NCBI RefSeq assembly: GCF_028816455.1
Contig: NZ_CP118246.1
Location: forward strand, 1,612,001-1,676,000
Direction of reading: 5' to 3'
DNA length: 64,000 bases
Origin: Devosia algicola
GTDB lineage: Bacteria > Pseudomonadota > Alphaproteobacteria > Rhizobiales > Devosiaceae
This document shows, piece after piece, positions 27,376 to 37,652 of the stretch. The number at the start of each line of letters is the position of its first letter. The stretch's first letter is position 1. A model generated the notes under the pieces. The model searched no databases. It was given only the letters and a program-made list of their open reading frames with translations, and had not been told where the DNA came from. A program made the translations under genes and the position numbers.

Positions 27376-27872
27376 GCTTCCCCGACTGTCTCGAACATGA
27401 CATGGCTCAAGGCATCGGGCGCACTCTTTCCGGCCCACACAACAAACTGAAATGCCTGATAATACAGATCACAGCTATCGCTGGCCGAGCGCAACAATGC
27501 TTCGCACTGCTGTGGCGTCACTTCAGCGCCGCCGGTGAGTAGATGGGAATTGCGGAACAGGACAACACCTTCCTTGTTCCAGATGTCGAAATGGCCGATC
27601 CACAATTGTTCGTTTATCATCGCGATCAATTGCTTTATCTCGGCGCGCCTACCATCAGGTACCTTGAGATCGAAGGCGCAGGCGATGTGGAGAGACTCAA
27701 GATCCTCCATCCAGTTGAACGACACATGATAGTCGCTCCAGCCGCCACGAACGGAAATCGAGATTTCGTCAGCGCCCTGACGCTCGAACGTCCAGTCGTT
27801 GATATTTGCGATGTGCTCGATGATATCAACCGGATGTACGATTCGGTCGGGCTCGATCTGCAGAAGTGACAT
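27372..27872 (-). CDS. YbjN-domain protein upstream of proC
   Basis: A 166-residue cytosolic protein of the YbjN/type III secretion-chaperone-like fold. It contains IEHIANINDWTFERQGADEI, YHVSFNWMEDLESLHIACAF, MINEQLWIGHFDIWNKEGVV and RNSHLLTGG. Its role is unknown, although E. coli YbjN affects motility and stress. It is tightly coupled to proC by an ATGA overlap. ATG at 27872 (MSLLQIEPDR) is chosen over 27893. Confidence 0.85.
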   Translation of the reverse strand: MSLLQIEPDRIVHPVDIIEHIANINDWTFERQGADEISISVRGGWSDYHVSFNWMEDLESLHIACAFDLKVPDGRRAEIKQLIAMINEQLWIGHFDIWNKEGVVLFRNSHLLTGGAEVTPQQCEALLRSASDSCDLYYQAFQFVVWAGKSAPDALSHVMFETVGEA

Positions 27873-28116
27873 TGACGACACCCGTCCTGGCAATTCGTGT
27901 TTGAGGCCATCATCTTCAATGGCCTACCATGGGATACTAATTGAACGCCCCGCACGCCCGTGAGCCTACGAATCGTCCTGATTTTTTTGATCCTACACTG
28001 CGCCACTGATTCAGGGGACGCAGACCCAGCAAAGAACACTAATCTCTTGTGGATGATCGGACCGCTATGGTTAACGCTTGGTTAACGCAATAGCGATCAA
28101 CAGGTCGGTGTGACCA

Positions 28117-28839
28117 TTAGAACAGCCCTTCGGGCCCCACCCATCCGGTGGCCAGCGCCGGTGCCCATTGCTTGAAGCCGTTCGCCACGGCCTGTCGGGC
28201 CGCAGCGGCGCAATCATATTCAACGACCCGGATGCTGGTCAGCCATCGGCCAGCGCGGCGTTCGATGATGGCATAACGCGCATCGGGCGAGCCATGGACC
28301 AATTGTAGCCCCACACTACCCGGATTGATGATGCGGCGGCCATCGGGCAGGCGCACTGATCGGGCAATGTGAGTATGTCCACACAAAATGATCGGATAAT
28401 CCAGGCCGACCGCATGGCCGAGGATCGCATCTGGATCCGGCAACGTCGTTTGGCGACCCTGCCAGTAATTATCCAGCCACACATCGGTGTCGCTCTGCGG
28501 CGTGCCATGACACATAAACACCTCGCCGTTGAACACAGCCGTCTCGGGCAGTCCGGCCAACCACAGCTGATGGCGTGGTGCCATTTTTTCGCGGGCGAAG
28601 GCGTCCACCGGATCAAGCGCCTCGGGCTCGGTCTCGCACACCCAGCGATCATGGTTGCCGCGGATCATTGATCCGCCTAGCCCCATCAAGCGCTCGGCCA
28701 CGGCGCCCGGATCCAACGGCCCGCTGACATGATCCCCAAGACACAGGGTCGCATCGACGCCCTGAACGGCAATGTCCGTCAGCACGGCATCAAGCGCCAG
28801 CCCATTGCCGTGCACATCCGAAATTACAGCGAAACGCAA
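28117..28839 (-). CDS. Metallophosphoesterase (YfcE/calcineurin-like)
   Basis: A 240-residue phosphodiesterase or phosphatase of the calcineurin-like fold. Metal-ligand motifs run in order: MRFAVISDVHGNGLALDAVL (D-x-H), CLGDHVSGPLDPG (GD), MIRGNHDRWVC (GNHD), MCHGTPQSDTDVW, and CGHTHIARSVRL (GH-x-H) with INPGSVGLQ. The substrate is unknown. It lies 2 bases after ubiK, so the two are probably cotranscribed. Confidence 0.9.
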   Translation of the reverse strand: MRFAVISDVHGNGLALDAVLTDIAVQGVDATLCLGDHVSGPLDPGAVAERLMGLGGSMIRGNHDRWVCETEPEALDPVDAFAREKMAPRHQLWLAGLPETAVFNGEVFMCHGTPQSDTDVWLDNYWQGRQTTLPDPDAILGHAVGLDYPIILCGHTHIARSVRLPDGRRIINPGSVGLQLVHGSPDARYAIIERRAGRWLTSIRVVEYDCAAAARQAVANGFKQWAPALATGWVGPEGLF

Positions 28840-28841
28840 AC

Positions 28842-29093
28842 CTATTTGGCCTTTTTGGCAGTGCCAAGCGCGGCAACGTCCTTGCGCAACTGATCAATTT
28901 CCTCGCTTTGAACCTGCACGAGCTCGCGCAGCGCATCAAAATCAGCGCGTTTGACCAGGTCCATGTCGGCGACAATACGTTGTCCCTGCGACTTTACCGC
29001 CGTTTCAACTTCGCGGCGCAGACCATCGGCAACCCCGGCCGCCTCGTTCATTACGCGGCCCAGGCCGTCAAATACTTTGTTGTTCTGGCTCAT
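28842..29093 (-). CDS. Accessory factor UbiK-family (BMFP) coiled-coil protein
   Basis: An 83-residue protein of the BMFP/YqiC family, helper proteins for ubiquinone biosynthesis in proteobacteria and membrane-fusogenic in Brucella. The N-terminal helix is NKVFDGLGRVMNEAAGVADG. A C-terminal coiled coil, ADFDALRELVQVQSEEIDQL, is followed by a Lys-rich end. ATG at 29093 (MSQNNKVF) is chosen; the 20-residue upstream extension has no family similarity that I can see. Confidence 0.8.
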   Translation of the reverse strand: MSQNNKVFDGLGRVMNEAAGVADGLRREVETAVKSQGQRIVADMDLVKRADFDALRELVQVQSEEIDQLRKDVAALGTAKKAK

Positions 29094-29213
29094 CGCACAC
29101 CTTGTATGTAAAATTGCGCCACTAGACGCCGTGTCGAATATGTAGGCGAGCATCTCCGACTTGACCAGAGCAGGCGAAGCGGCAATGGTCCGGCAAGTTC
29201 AGCGGAGCCTATC

Positions 29214-30029
29214 TTGCCCTTTCCCAATATTGATCCTGTCGCCCTGGCCATCGGCCCCTTAGTCATTCGTTGGTACGCGCTCGCCTATCTTGGTGGGGTG
29301 GGTCTAGGTGCGCTTTATGGCCGTTTCTTGCTCGCGCGCAAATCATTGTGGGCCAATAACGCACCACCCTTCGCCCCCGACGACATGTTTGATTTTGCTT
29401 TTTGGGCCGTATTGGGCATCGTTATTGGCGGTCGCATTGGCTACGTGCTGTTTTACAACTTGCCGTACTATATGGGCAATCCGCTCGAAGCCTTCGCCCT
29501 TTGGGACGGGGGCATGTCCTACCATGGCGGCATGATAGGCATCTGCCTGGCCGTATTGATATTTACCCGCTCAAAAGGCGGTAACCTTTTGTCATCACTG
29601 GATCTGCTGGGCACAGCCGCGACCATCGGCATATTTCTTGGCCGCATCGCCAATTTCATTAATGCCGAACTGTATGGCGCTCCGACTAGCCTGCCCTGGG
29701 GTGTGATCTTTCCAACCGATCCCATGCAGGTGCCGCGCCACCCCAGCCAACTCTACGAAGCAGCGCTTGAGGGCCTGTTGTTGTTTCTTGTCATTCGTTA
29801 TGTGACCCACATCGCCTATGGCCTGCGTCGACCCGGACTAGTTGCCGGGATCTTTGCCATTGGCTATTCACTGTCGCGCATCGGCGTAGAATTTGTCCGC
29901 TTGCCCGATGTGCAACTGGGCTACCTCTATGGTGGCTGGCTCACCATGGGCATGGTGCTCTCCCTGCCGCTGCTGCTTGCAGGCATAGGGATGGTACTGT
30001 TTGCCATGAGGAAAAACCATGGCCGCTGA
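29214..30029 (+). CDS. lgt: Prolipoprotein diacylglyceryl transferase
   Basis: Transfers the diacylglyceryl group from phosphatidylglycerol to the lipobox Cys of prolipoproteins in the inner membrane. The 271-residue protein has seven membrane helices, IRWYALAYLGGVGLGALYG, GGRIGYVLFYNLPYY, DGGMSYHGGMIGICLAVLIF (catalytic His region), the signature GRIANFINAELYGAPT, and PRHPSQLYEA. The TTG at 29214 has GGAG 6 bases upstream. It overlaps midA by 11 bases. Confidence 0.95.
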   Translation: MPFPNIDPVALAIGPLVIRWYALAYLGGVGLGALYGRFLLARKSLWANNAPPFAPDDMFDFAFWAVLGIVIGGRIGYVLFYNLPYYMGNPLEAFALWDGGMSYHGGMIGICLAVLIFTRSKGGNLLSSLDLLGTAATIGIFLGRIANFINAELYGAPTSLPWGVIFPTDPMQVPRHPSQLYEAALEGLLLFLVIRYVTHIAYGLRRPGLVAGIFAIGYSLSRIGVEFVRLPDVQLGYLYGGWLTMGMVLSLPLLLAGIGMVLFAMRKNHGR

Positions 30030-31101
30030 AACCAGGCCCACCCTTCACGAATTGATTGCCACGCAAATTCGCGCCAACGGTCCGATGTCGGTGGCCAATT
30101 ACATGGGCCTTTGCCTTACCCATCCAGCCATGGGCTATTATAAAGGCGCCGATCCACTCGGCACAGCTGGTGACTTCACCACCGCTCCTGAAATCAGCCA
30201 GATGTTCGGCGAATTGATCGGTTTCTACATCGTTAATTTGTGGCAGCAAATGGGATCGCCCAAGGCTTTCACGCTGATGGAACTGGGGCCCGGTCGGGGT
30301 ACGCTGATGGCCGACATTTTGCGCGTGGCATGCCGCGCGGAGGGCTTTCGCGATGGCCTTGACCTGCGCCTGTTTGAAACTAATCCCGCATTGATTGCCG
30401 AGCAACATGCCCGGCTCGAACCCTATGGTCCCCAATGGGTCGACGCGCTCGATAAAGTCAGCGACGGCCCACTATTGGTCATTGCCAACGAGTTTTTTGA
30501 CGCCTTGCCAATCCGTCAATTCGTTCGCGGCGACAAGGGCTGGCACGAGCGTGTTGTTGGACTGGACGGCGACAAACTGGTGTTTGGCCTGTCGCCGACA
30601 CCAATTCCAAACACCGCTCTACCCGATATAGTCCAGAACGCCGAACTGCACAGCGTCTTTGAGGTGGCTTTGGCCGGTGGCGAGGTTATGGCCCGTCTGG
30701 CGCGATCAATATCGACCCAGGGCGGCGCCCTTCTGGCCATCGACTACGGCTACGCCCAAACGCAAACCGGCGAGACCCTGCAAGGGGTTGCCAAACATGC
30801 GTTCGCAAATGTGCTAAGCAACCCTGGCGCCGTCGATCTGTCCGCCCACGTCGATTTCGAGGCCCTGGCCAATGTGGCCACCAAGGCCGGTTTGAGCGTA
30901 CACCCGCTGGCGACCCAGGCCGAGTTCCTTGATCGACTCGGCCTTAAAGATCGTACCAAGGCGCTCAGTCTCGCCAACCCCAATGCGGCAACCGATCTGG
31001 ATTTGGCGCGGGCGCGTCTGACCGACACCGACCGGATGGGCACCCTGTTCAAGGCCTTTTGCGTCGCCAGTCCCGGCCTGACACCACCGGGCTTTTACTG
31101 A
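30019..31101 (+). CDS. MidA/NDUFAF7-type SAM-dependent methyltransferase
   Basis: A 360-residue class I methyltransferase related to mitochondrial NDUFAF7, which dimethylates an arginine of a complex I subunit. It shows PMSVANYMGLCLTHPAMGYY, DPLGTAGDFTTAPEISQMFG, the SAM-binding MELGPGRGTLMADILR, VIANEFFDALPIRQFV, and LAIDYGYAQTQTGETLQG. The role in complex I assembly is known for homologues and inferred here. The gene overlaps lgt by 11 bases and pgeF by 1, a conserved alphaproteobacterial run. Confidence 0.92.
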   Translation: MAAETRPTLHELIATQIRANGPMSVANYMGLCLTHPAMGYYKGADPLGTAGDFTTAPEISQMFGELIGFYIVNLWQQMGSPKAFTLMELGPGRGTLMADILRVACRAEGFRDGLDLRLFETNPALIAEQHARLEPYGPQWVDALDKVSDGPLLVIANEFFDALPIRQFVRGDKGWHERVVGLDGDKLVFGLSPTPIPNTALPDIVQNAELHSVFEVALAGGEVMARLARSISTQGGALLAIDYGYAQTQTGETLQGVAKHAFANVLSNPGAVDLSAHVDFEALANVATKAGLSVHPLATQAEFLDRLGLKDRTKALSLANPNAATDLDLARARLTDTDRMGTLFKAFCVASPGLTPPGFY

Positions 31102-32045
31102 TGACACGCCTGTACGACACCAGCCCCGCCCTCGCCGAAATTGTCGGCATCCGCCATGGCTATTTTGGCCGACAGGGTGGCGTCTCATCCACCCCATTCG
31201 ACAGCCTCAATGTGTCAGAAACTGCTGGAGACGGCCGCGAAAATGTGGTGGAGAACCGCACTCGCGCCGCCGCAACATTGGGATATGCACCCTCGCAGCT
31301 GGCGAGCCTGCGCCAAACCCATTCCAACCGGGTCATCACGCTGTCCAAAACCCAGCCTGCGGGCGAACGACCAGCCGCGGATGCGCTGGTTACCAATGTG
31401 CCCGGCCTGTTGCTCGGCATCCTGACCGCAGATTGTACCCCGGTCCTGCTGACCGACCCGGTCGCGAAAATTATTGGCGCCGCACACGCCGGTTGGAAGG
31501 GCGCCACCGACGGCATTATCGCCAATAGTGTAGCCGCCATGGCTGCGCTTGGCGCCATCCCTGCCCGCATCGTGGCCGCTATCGGTCCCACCATTAGTCA
31601 GGCCAATTACGAAGTCGGACCGCAATTCATGGCCGATTTTCTGGCGCTACACCCCGACGGAGAAGAGTTTTTCATTACCCCTCGAAATGGCCGCGAGCAT
31701 TTTGACCTGCCCGGCTTTGTTGCCAGCCAACTGTCAGCCTGCGGCGTCGGCACTATCCAGGATTTGGCGCTATGTACCTATGGCGCGCCCGAGCGCTACT
31801 TTTCGCATCGCTTCGCAACTCATGCAGGACAAACCACCGGGCGGCAGATCGCCTTGATTGGGTTGGAAAAAGTTAGCCTTCGACCAATTGTGACATTGCG
31901 GTTACAGCCCACACAATATAGAGCCTTGCCTCGAAACTGGAGGGGTCGTCTTTCCCGGCCCGACTTGATCACAGGATCGTGCAATGAAGCTGGTGACCGG
32001 CAATTCCAATCGTGCCCTGGCTCAGGCTGTCGCCAGTTATCTTGA
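31101..32045 (+). CDS. pgeF: Peptidoglycan editing factor / polyphenol-oxidase-type protein; 3' end uncertain
   Basis: A member of the YfiH/DUF152 multicopper-like family, shown in E. coli to remove mis-incorporated L-Ser muropeptides and also described as purine nucleoside phosphorylase. Signatures are [52 protein letters not shown] (Cys ligand), [14 protein letters not shown] (His), [15 protein letters not shown], and RYFSHR. ATG at 31101 overlaps the midA stop (TGATG). As read, the frame runs 62 bases into prs with unfamiliar residues after ALIGLE. A one-base error near 31867-31878 (the A run, or TAGCCTT for TAGCTT) would end the protein before 31894, the usual length. Confidence 0.88.
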   Translation: MTRLYDTSPALAEIVGIRHGYFGRQGGVSSTPFDSLNVSETAGDGRENVVENRTRAAATLGYAPSQLASLRQTHSNRVITLSKTQPAGERPAADALVTNVPGLLLGILTADCTPVLLTDPVAKIIGAAHAGWKGATDGIIANSVAAMAALGAIPARIVAAIGPTISQANYEVGPQFMADFLALHPDGEEFFITPRNGREHFDLPGFVASQLSACGVGTIQDLALCTYGAPERYFSHRFATHAGQTTGRQIALIGLEKVSLRPIVTLRLQPTQYRALPRNWRGRLSRPDLITGSCNEAGDRQFQSCPGSGCRQLS

Positions 32046-32916
32046 AATTCCACTGACCGATTGCACCGTCAAACGCTTCGCCGACAAGGAAATTTATGTT
32101 GAAGTGCACGAGAATGTGCGCGGCGAGGATGTCTTCATTCTCCAGTCAACAAGCTTCCCGGCTAACGACAATCTGATGGAACTGCTGATCATCACCGATG
32201 CGTTGCGCCGCTCGTCGGCGCGCCGGATCACCGCGGTCATGCCCTATTTCGGCTATGCGCGGCAGGATAGGAAATCTGCGTCCCGCACGCCCATTTCCGC
32301 CAAGCTCGTTGCCAATCTGCTTACCGAAGCGGGTGTCAATCGCGTGATCACGCTTGATTTGCACGCGGCTCAGATTCAGGGCTTTTTCGACATACCCGCC
32401 GACAATCTCTATTCGGCCCCGGTAATGACGCGCGACATTCGGGACCATTACGACACCTCGAACCTGATGATCGTCTCCCCTGACGTTGGGGGCGTGGCCC
32501 GCGCCCGCGCCATTGCCCAGCGCATTGGCGCCGATCTGGCCATCGTCGACAAGCGGCGCCCCCGCGCTGGCGTGTCCGAAGTCATGAACATCATCGGCGA
32601 TGTATCGGGGCAGCACTGCATCCTGATTGACGATATCGTCGATTCGGGCGGCACGCTGATCAATGCCGCCGAGGCCCTGCTCAAGGCTGGGGCGCTCGAC
32701 GTTTCCGCCTATATTACCCATGGTGTGCTGTCCAACAGTGCCGCTGAGCGCGTCGCCACATCAAAACTCAAGGAACTGGTCATCACCGATTCCATTGAGG
32801 AAACCGAACAAACCGCTGACGCGCCCAATATCCGTCGCGTCCCGATTGCCCCGCTGATCGGCGAGGCCATCGCCCGCACTGCTAGCGAACAAAGCGTCTC
32901 CAGCCTGCTCGATTGA
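31984..32916 (+). CDS. prs: Ribose-phosphate pyrophosphokinase
   Basis: Makes PRPP from ribose 5-phosphate and ATP for nucleotide, His and Trp synthesis. The 310-residue protein is a class I PRPP synthase: [59 protein letters not shown], the histidine in [20 protein letters not shown], the PRPP-binding [20 protein letters not shown], and a C-terminal [18 protein letters not shown] lies about 8 bases before the ATG. Confidence 0.97.
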   Translation: MKLVTGNSNRALAQAVASYLEIPLTDCTVKRFADKEIYVEVHENVRGEDVFILQSTSFPANDNLMELLIITDALRRSSARRITAVMPYFGYARQDRKSASRTPISAKLVANLLTEAGVNRVITLDLHAAQIQGFFDIPADNLYSAPVMTRDIRDHYDTSNLMIVSPDVGGVARARAIAQRIGADLAIVDKRRPRAGVSEVMNIIGDVSGQHCILIDDIVDSGGTLINAAEALLKAGALDVSAYITHGVLSNSAAERVATSKLKELVITDSIEETEQTADAPNIRRVPIAPLIGEAIARTASEQSVSSLLD

Positions 32917-33114
32917 TCTGTCGGCGAAGTCGCCAGCCAATATCGGCTATCGCTGGTTAAGATTGCTTCGGCTTACGCACATTGACTTTAAGTGGCCGCG
33001 CCGGGCGCATGCGCCAGAGGCGCAAATAAATTATCGCCCGAGTCGAAATTGCCGCCTCTGCCACGTCATTGTAGTATCGGGGCCTGTCGCCTCGTGCTCA
33101 TCAAGGAGACTATG

Positions 33115-33480
33115 ATGAAATATCTACTACTGATCCACGGCGACGAATCGAAGATGAACGCCGCCACTGTTGCCGATGAAACCGGCATGAGCCCCGACTA
33201 CCACGCCTACAACAGTGCCATGGCCAAGGCGGGCATATTGGTCGGCGGGGAACGCCTGCGTCCCACTGCCGAAGCCGCCAGCGTGCGTGTAAACGACGAC
33301 GGCACTCAAGTTCTCGACGGACCCTATGCCGAAACACGCGAACAGTTGGGCGGCTATTATATGATTGACGTACCCGACATCGACGAGGCCATCCAATGGG
33401 CAGCCAGGTGCCCGGCAGCGCGCCATGGCACCATCGAAGTGCGACCTATCTGGCCGATCTCGCGCCGAATAGTCGGCTGA
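33115..33480 (+). CDS. YCII/DGPF-domain protein
   Basis: A 121-residue YciI-like protein. MKYLLLIHGDESKMN opens the fold, and the diagnostic DGPYAETREQLGGYYMIDV is present. Proteins of this type are commonly encoded directly before an ECF sigma factor of the ECF42 group, as here, and may act as its partner or effector. AAGGAG at 33103-33108 fits the second of two tandem ATGs, at 33115. The stop shares TGATG with the sigma gene. Confidence 0.88.
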   Translation: MKYLLLIHGDESKMNAATVADETGMSPDYHAYNSAMAKAGILVGGERLRPTAEAASVRVNDDGTQVLDGPYAETREQLGGYYMIDVPDIDEAIQWAARCPAARHGTIEVRPIWPISRRIVG

Positions 33481-34728
33481 TGTCGAGCCACGAAAACACT
33501 GGCGCAAATCGCATTGCCGAGCAAATCGCCCGGCAAAGCTACGGTCGTCTTGTGGCTTTTCTTGCCGCACGAACGCGCGACCTGCCCGGGGCGGAGGATG
33601 CATTGGCAGACGCCTTCGCAGCCGCCCTGCGTCTTTGGCCCCGCGACGGCGTGCCTGATAACCCCGATGCCTGGTTGCTAACGGTCGCCCGCCGCCGCCA
33701 AACCGATGCGCTTCGCCGATACAAAACGCGCGAGCGAGCCATGGAGCACCTTGGCCTTTTGGCCGAAGAACTTGAAGCAGCTACCACCGCGTCGGGCGAC
33801 ATTCCAGACCGCCGTCTGGCTTTGATGTTCGCGTGCGCCCATCCTGATATCGATCAGCCGATGCGGGCGCCGATGATCTTGCAAACCATTTTGGGCCTAC
33901 CCGCTCACGATATCGCCGCGGCTTTTTTGATCCCGCCCTCTACGATGAGTCAGCGTCTGGTCCGCGCCAAATCGCGGATCAAATCCATGGCAATACCCTT
34001 TGCTATCCCACCCAGCGAAGAACTGTCTGGCCGCCTTAACGCAGTGCTGGAAGCGGTTTATGCCGCCTATGCAAGGGGCTGGGACGAAATCGAACCCGGC
34101 AGCACCCCAAAACTGGTTGACGAAGCCTTGTGGCTTGGCGAGCCTAACGGTGCAACTCTTGCCCGATCAACCCGAGGCCAAGGGCATGCTGGCCCTGATA
34201 CATTACGCTGAAGCGCGCCGACCCGCCCGCCGCGACGGCAGTGGCGCATTTGTCCCGCTTGAGCAGCAAAACACTGGTCTTTGGGATGTCCCGCGTATTG
34301 ATCGCGCCGAAACGCTCCTGCACGTGGCTAACCAGGGCGGACCGAGTGGGCGCTACCAGATTGAGGCGGCAATCCAATCCGCCCACGTCGCCCGCCGCCT
34401 TTCAGGTCAGGCCAGTTGGCCCGCGATAGTCGCGCTCTACGGGCATCTGCAGACCATTGTCGCCTCTCCGGTCGTGGCGCTGAACCACGCAGCAGCGCTT
34501 GCCGAAACCGAGGGAGCGCCAGTCGCCCATGACAGGATCGTGGCTCTTGCCGGCGACCCCCGCATGGCAACCTACCAACCCTATTGGGCCACGCGTGGCC
34601 AGTTGGCCGCGCGGGCGGGTCGCAAAGATGATGCCTATGAAGCCCTGACACTGGCCATTGGCCTGTCGAGCGACGACGCTGTGCGACAATATCTGCATCA
34701 ACAATTGCATGGCCTGCGGGACGACTAG
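33480..34728 (+). CDS. ECF RNA polymerase sigma factor, ECF42 type with C-terminal helical domain (frame broken by one extra base)
   Basis: A 415-residue sigma factor after repair. Sigma2 lies at about residues 15-85 (RQSYGRLVAFLAARTRDLPG, then ADAFAAALRLWP and WLLTVARRRQTDALRRY). Sigma4 is at about 120-170 (LQTILGLPAHDIAAAFLIPP, STMSQRLVRAKSRIK). A large TPR-like C-terminal domain typical of ECF42 holds AVLEAVYAAYARGWDE and PVVALNHAAALAETEG. Frame is lost at 34143/34144. Removing one C (GAGCCTAACG to GAGCTAACG) gives WLGELTVQLLPDQPEAKGM. The gene starts at 33480, overlapping the YCII stop. No anti-sigma gene is near, as expected for this group. Confidence 0.9.
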
Positions 34729-34864
34729 CCCGCCGAACCTCACCATCCACTTGCCCAGTGTTCCGCTTTGGGCTATAGCCCGCCCATGAAGCGCTCGTCA
34801 CCCCTGGAGGACGGCGCGTATGGTGTTGTAATGGCCCATACACCAACCAGAATGGAATAGTTCC

Positions 34865-35515
34865 ATGGCTGCGACTAAAGAGCTCAAGGCTCAGGCGCGT
34901 TCGCTTGTCGGCAAGGGGGCCGCTCGTGAATTGCGTCGTCAGGGTAAAATCCCTGCTGTTATCTACGGCAACAAGAAGCCCCCCGTCACCATTTCGATCG
35001 CCTACAAGGATGCAATGAAGAGCATCTATTCGGGCGGCTTTCTCTCTCACATCCTCACGCTTGATGTTGATGGTGAAAAGCACCAGGTGATCCCGCGTGA
35101 TTATCAACTTGATCCGGTCAAGGATTTTGCAATGCACGTTGATTTTCTGCGCATTGGCAAGGGCACCAAGCTCAATGTCCAGGTGCATGTGAATTTCATC
35201 AACGAAGAAGCCAGCCCAGGCCTCAAGCGCGGTGGTACGCTCAATATTGTCCACCATACACTTGATCTGAACGTCAGCGCTGACAATATTCCCGAAGAGA
35301 TCACGGTTGACCTGACCGGTCTCGACATTGGCGACAGTGTCCACATGTCTTCGATCACGCTGCCTAAGGGCGTTCTTGATCATAGCCACGAAGACGACGC
35401 GACCATCGCTACCATCGTTGCACCATCGGCGCTTAAGTCTGCTGGCGATGACGAGGTCGAAGAGACCGAGGCAGCGCCTGAAGAAACCGAAGAAGAAGAA
35501 GACGATAAGGAATAG
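34865..35515 (+). CDS. rplY: 50S ribosomal protein L25/general stress protein Ctc
   Basis: Binds 5S rRNA in the large subunit. This is the long Ctc-type form, 216 residues: N-terminal L25 domain ([29 protein letters not shown]), the C-terminal TL5-type beta domain with [20 protein letters not shown] and [10 protein letters not shown], and a very acidic tail ([16 protein letters not shown]). An inverted repeat ATGGAA-TAG-TTCCAT (34852-34866) overlaps the start codon. It is followed by pth, a conserved pair. Confidence 0.96.
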   Translation: MAATKELKAQARSLVGKGAARELRRQGKIPAVIYGNKKPPVTISIAYKDAMKSIYSGGFLSHILTLDVDGEKHQVIPRDYQLDPVKDFAMHVDFLRIGKGTKLNVQVHVNFINEEASPGLKRGGTLNIVHHTLDLNVSADNIPEEITVDLTGLDIGDSVHMSSITLPKGVLDHSHEDDATIATIVAPSALKSAGDDEVEETEAAPEETEEEEDDKE

Positions 35516-35542
35516 TTCCGATCCGTCTGTAGTTTGCTCATT

Positions 35543-35567
35543 GAAGGCGGCCCAAGGGTCGCCTTCG
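35543..35567 (+). terminator. Hairpin between rplY and pth
   Basis: GAAGGCGGCCC and GGGTCGCCTTC form a stem with one mismatch, followed by a T-containing stretch. It may lower read-through into pth or stabilise the rplY mRNA. The pth ribosome site lies just after it. Confidence 0.5.
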
Positions 35568-35586
35568 TTCATTTTGGAGAGCGCGT

Positions 35587-36295
35587 GTGAAACTCGTGGT
35601 TGGATTGGGCAATCCCGGCGATCAATATCGTCATAATCGTCACAATATCGGCTTCATGGCGGCAGACCAGATCGCGCGCCACCATAGCTTTTCGCCATTT
35701 CGTTCCAAGCACAAGGGCCTGCTGGCCGATGGCGAAATCGATGGCCAGCGCACCATGTTGCTCAAACCGCAAACCTTCATGAACCGTTCGGGCGACAGCG
35801 TCGTCGCAGCGGCCAAATTCTTCAAGATCGCCCCTCAAGACGTCATCGTGCTTTATGATGAGCCTCGACCTGACCCCGGGCAAGCTTCGCGTCAAGGTCG
35901 GTGGCGGCAATGGGGGCCACAATGGCCTGCGCTCCATCGATCCCCAGCTCGGCCTTGATTATAAGCGCGTTCGGCTCGGTATCGGTCATCCAGGCAAGGA
36001 GTTTGTCACCCACCATGTTCTCGGCGACTTCGCCAAGGCCGACCAGGACTGGCTTGAACCCATGCTCGATGCCATTGCCGAAAATATCGGCCTGCTGCTG
36101 CGCGATGACGATGCTGGATTTATGAACAAGATTGCTGTGGCCACCAGACCCGACGCGTCACCAAAACCAGCCCCCAAAGCCCAATCCCATATCCGCCAGG
36201 CTCGCGCCGCCAAACCCACTACGCTCATACCGAGTACGGGGCCGATGGCGTCAATGCTCAAAAACTCTTCAAATCCGACTAATGTTGGATGCTGA
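35587..36295 (+). CDS. pth: Peptidyl-tRNA hydrolase (frame broken by one extra base)
   Basis: Releases tRNA from peptidyl-tRNA dropped by ribosomes and is normally essential. After repair the protein has 235 residues, with [20 protein letters not shown] (catalytic His region), [53 protein letters not shown] and [11 protein letters not shown] Pro/Ala-rich alphaproteobacterial tail follows. As read, frame is lost at 35863/35864. Removing one C changes GAGCCTCGAC to GAGCTCGAC and restores DELDLTPG, the family sequence. It starts with GTG at 35587, with GGAG upstream. An unrepaired break here would be hard to reconcile with viability. Confidence 0.95.
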
Positions 36296-36434
36296 GCTTT
36301 GGCCCTCCCCTCGCCGAACCGCCCTTCGGCCCAACTGAATAGCAAACATTGCCATCTGTCCAAATGGCGCCATGGCGCATTGACATATGGCGCTATCCGA
36401 ACGATGTCAGGGGCAACATTTCTAGGAGTTTCCC

Positions 36435-37532
36435 ATGGGTTTCAAAATGGGCATTGTTGGCCTGCCTAACGTTGGCAAGTCGACACTTTTTAACGCGCTC
36501 ACCCGCACCGCCGCCGCGCAGGCCGCAAACTTTCCATTTTGCACCATTGAGCCCAATGTCGGCGAAGTGTCGGTGCCTGACGAGCGCCTCGACAAATTGG
36601 CAACAATCGGCAAGTCGGCGACCAAACTGCCGGCCCGCATGAGCTTTGTTGACATTGCGGGCCTCGTAAAAGGGGCCAGCCGGGGTGAAGGACTTGGCAA
36701 CCAGTTCCTGGCCAACATCCGCGAATGTGATGCCGTCGCCTATGTGCTGCGCTGTTTTGAAGATGACAATGTCATTCATGTCGCAAACCGCGTTGATCCG
36801 CTGGCCGATGCCGAAGTGGTGGAAACCGAACTGATGCTGGCTGACCTTGAAAGTCTTGAGCGCCGTCGCACCGGCGTTGAGAAAAAGGCCAAGGGCAATG
36901 ACAAGGAAGCCAAACTGGCACTCGATCTGATAGATCGCTCGCTTCTGTTGCTGCAGGAGGGCAAGTCCGCCCGTCATGTCGAGCGTTCCAATGAAGAGGA
37001 AAAAGCTTTTCAGGAACTGCAACTCCTGACCTCAAAGCCCGCTCTTTATGTATGCAATGTCGATGAAGGCGCCGCCGCGACCGGCAATGCCATGACCGAA
37101 AAAGTGGCCGAATATGCCAAACAACATAACGCCGCCACGGTCGTCATCTCCGCCGAAATCGAAAGCCAGCTCGCCCAACTGCCCGACGCGGAACAGGCTG
37201 AATATCTCGAGAGCCTCGACCTGCATGAGCCTGGCCTTAACCGGCTGATCCGCGAAGCCTACGGTCTTTTGGGCCTGCAAACCTACTTCACCGTCGGCCC
37301 CAAGGAAGCCCGCGCCTGGACCATTTACAAGGGTGACAAGGCGCCGGCCGCGGCCGGTGTCATCCATACCGATTTTGAACGGGGTTTCATCCGCGCCCAG
37401 ACTATCGCCTATGACGATTACGTCACCCTGGGCGGCGAGCAACCCGCCAAGGAGGCGGGCAAAGCCCGCGACGAGGGCAAGGAATATGTCGTCAAGGATG
37501 GCGACGTCATGTTGTTCAAGTTTAATACTTGA
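36435..37532 (+). CDS. ychF: Obg-family ATPase YchF/OLA1
   Basis: A ribosome- and redox-linked ATPase of the TRAFAC class, 365 residues. The G domain has MGIVGLPNVGKSTLFNALTR (G1), FVDIAGLVKGASRGEGLGN (G3), and YVCNVDEG in place of NKxD (G4), which favours ATP over GTP. A coiled-coil insert covers about residues 130-200. The C-terminal TGS domain contains LGLQTYFTVGPKEARAWTIY and HTDFERGFIRAQTIAYDDY. AGGAG lies upstream of the ATG. It follows rplY-pth in a familiar order. Confidence 0.97.
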   Translation: MGFKMGIVGLPNVGKSTLFNALTRTAAAQAANFPFCTIEPNVGEVSVPDERLDKLATIGKSATKLPARMSFVDIAGLVKGASRGEGLGNQFLANIRECDAVAYVLRCFEDDNVIHVANRVDPLADAEVVETELMLADLESLERRRTGVEKKAKGNDKEAKLALDLIDRSLLLLQEGKSARHVERSNEEEKAFQELQLLTSKPALYVCNVDEGAAATGNAMTEKVAEYAKQHNAATVVISAEIESQLAQLPDAEQAEYLESLDLHEPGLNRLIREAYGLLGLQTYFTVGPKEARAWTIYKGDKAPAAAGVIHTDFERGFIRAQTIAYDDYVTLGGEQPAKEAGKARDEGKEYVVKDGDVMLFKFNT

Positions 37533-37652
37533 ACCAGCGCTCGTCGCAAAAAAACGCTCCAGCTTAGCAATTTGTGGTTTCAGGGCTATAAGGGCGATGG
37601 TTGCATGGCCGGGAAGAGGCCCGCCGATCCAATCTGACGCAACGGGACCGAG

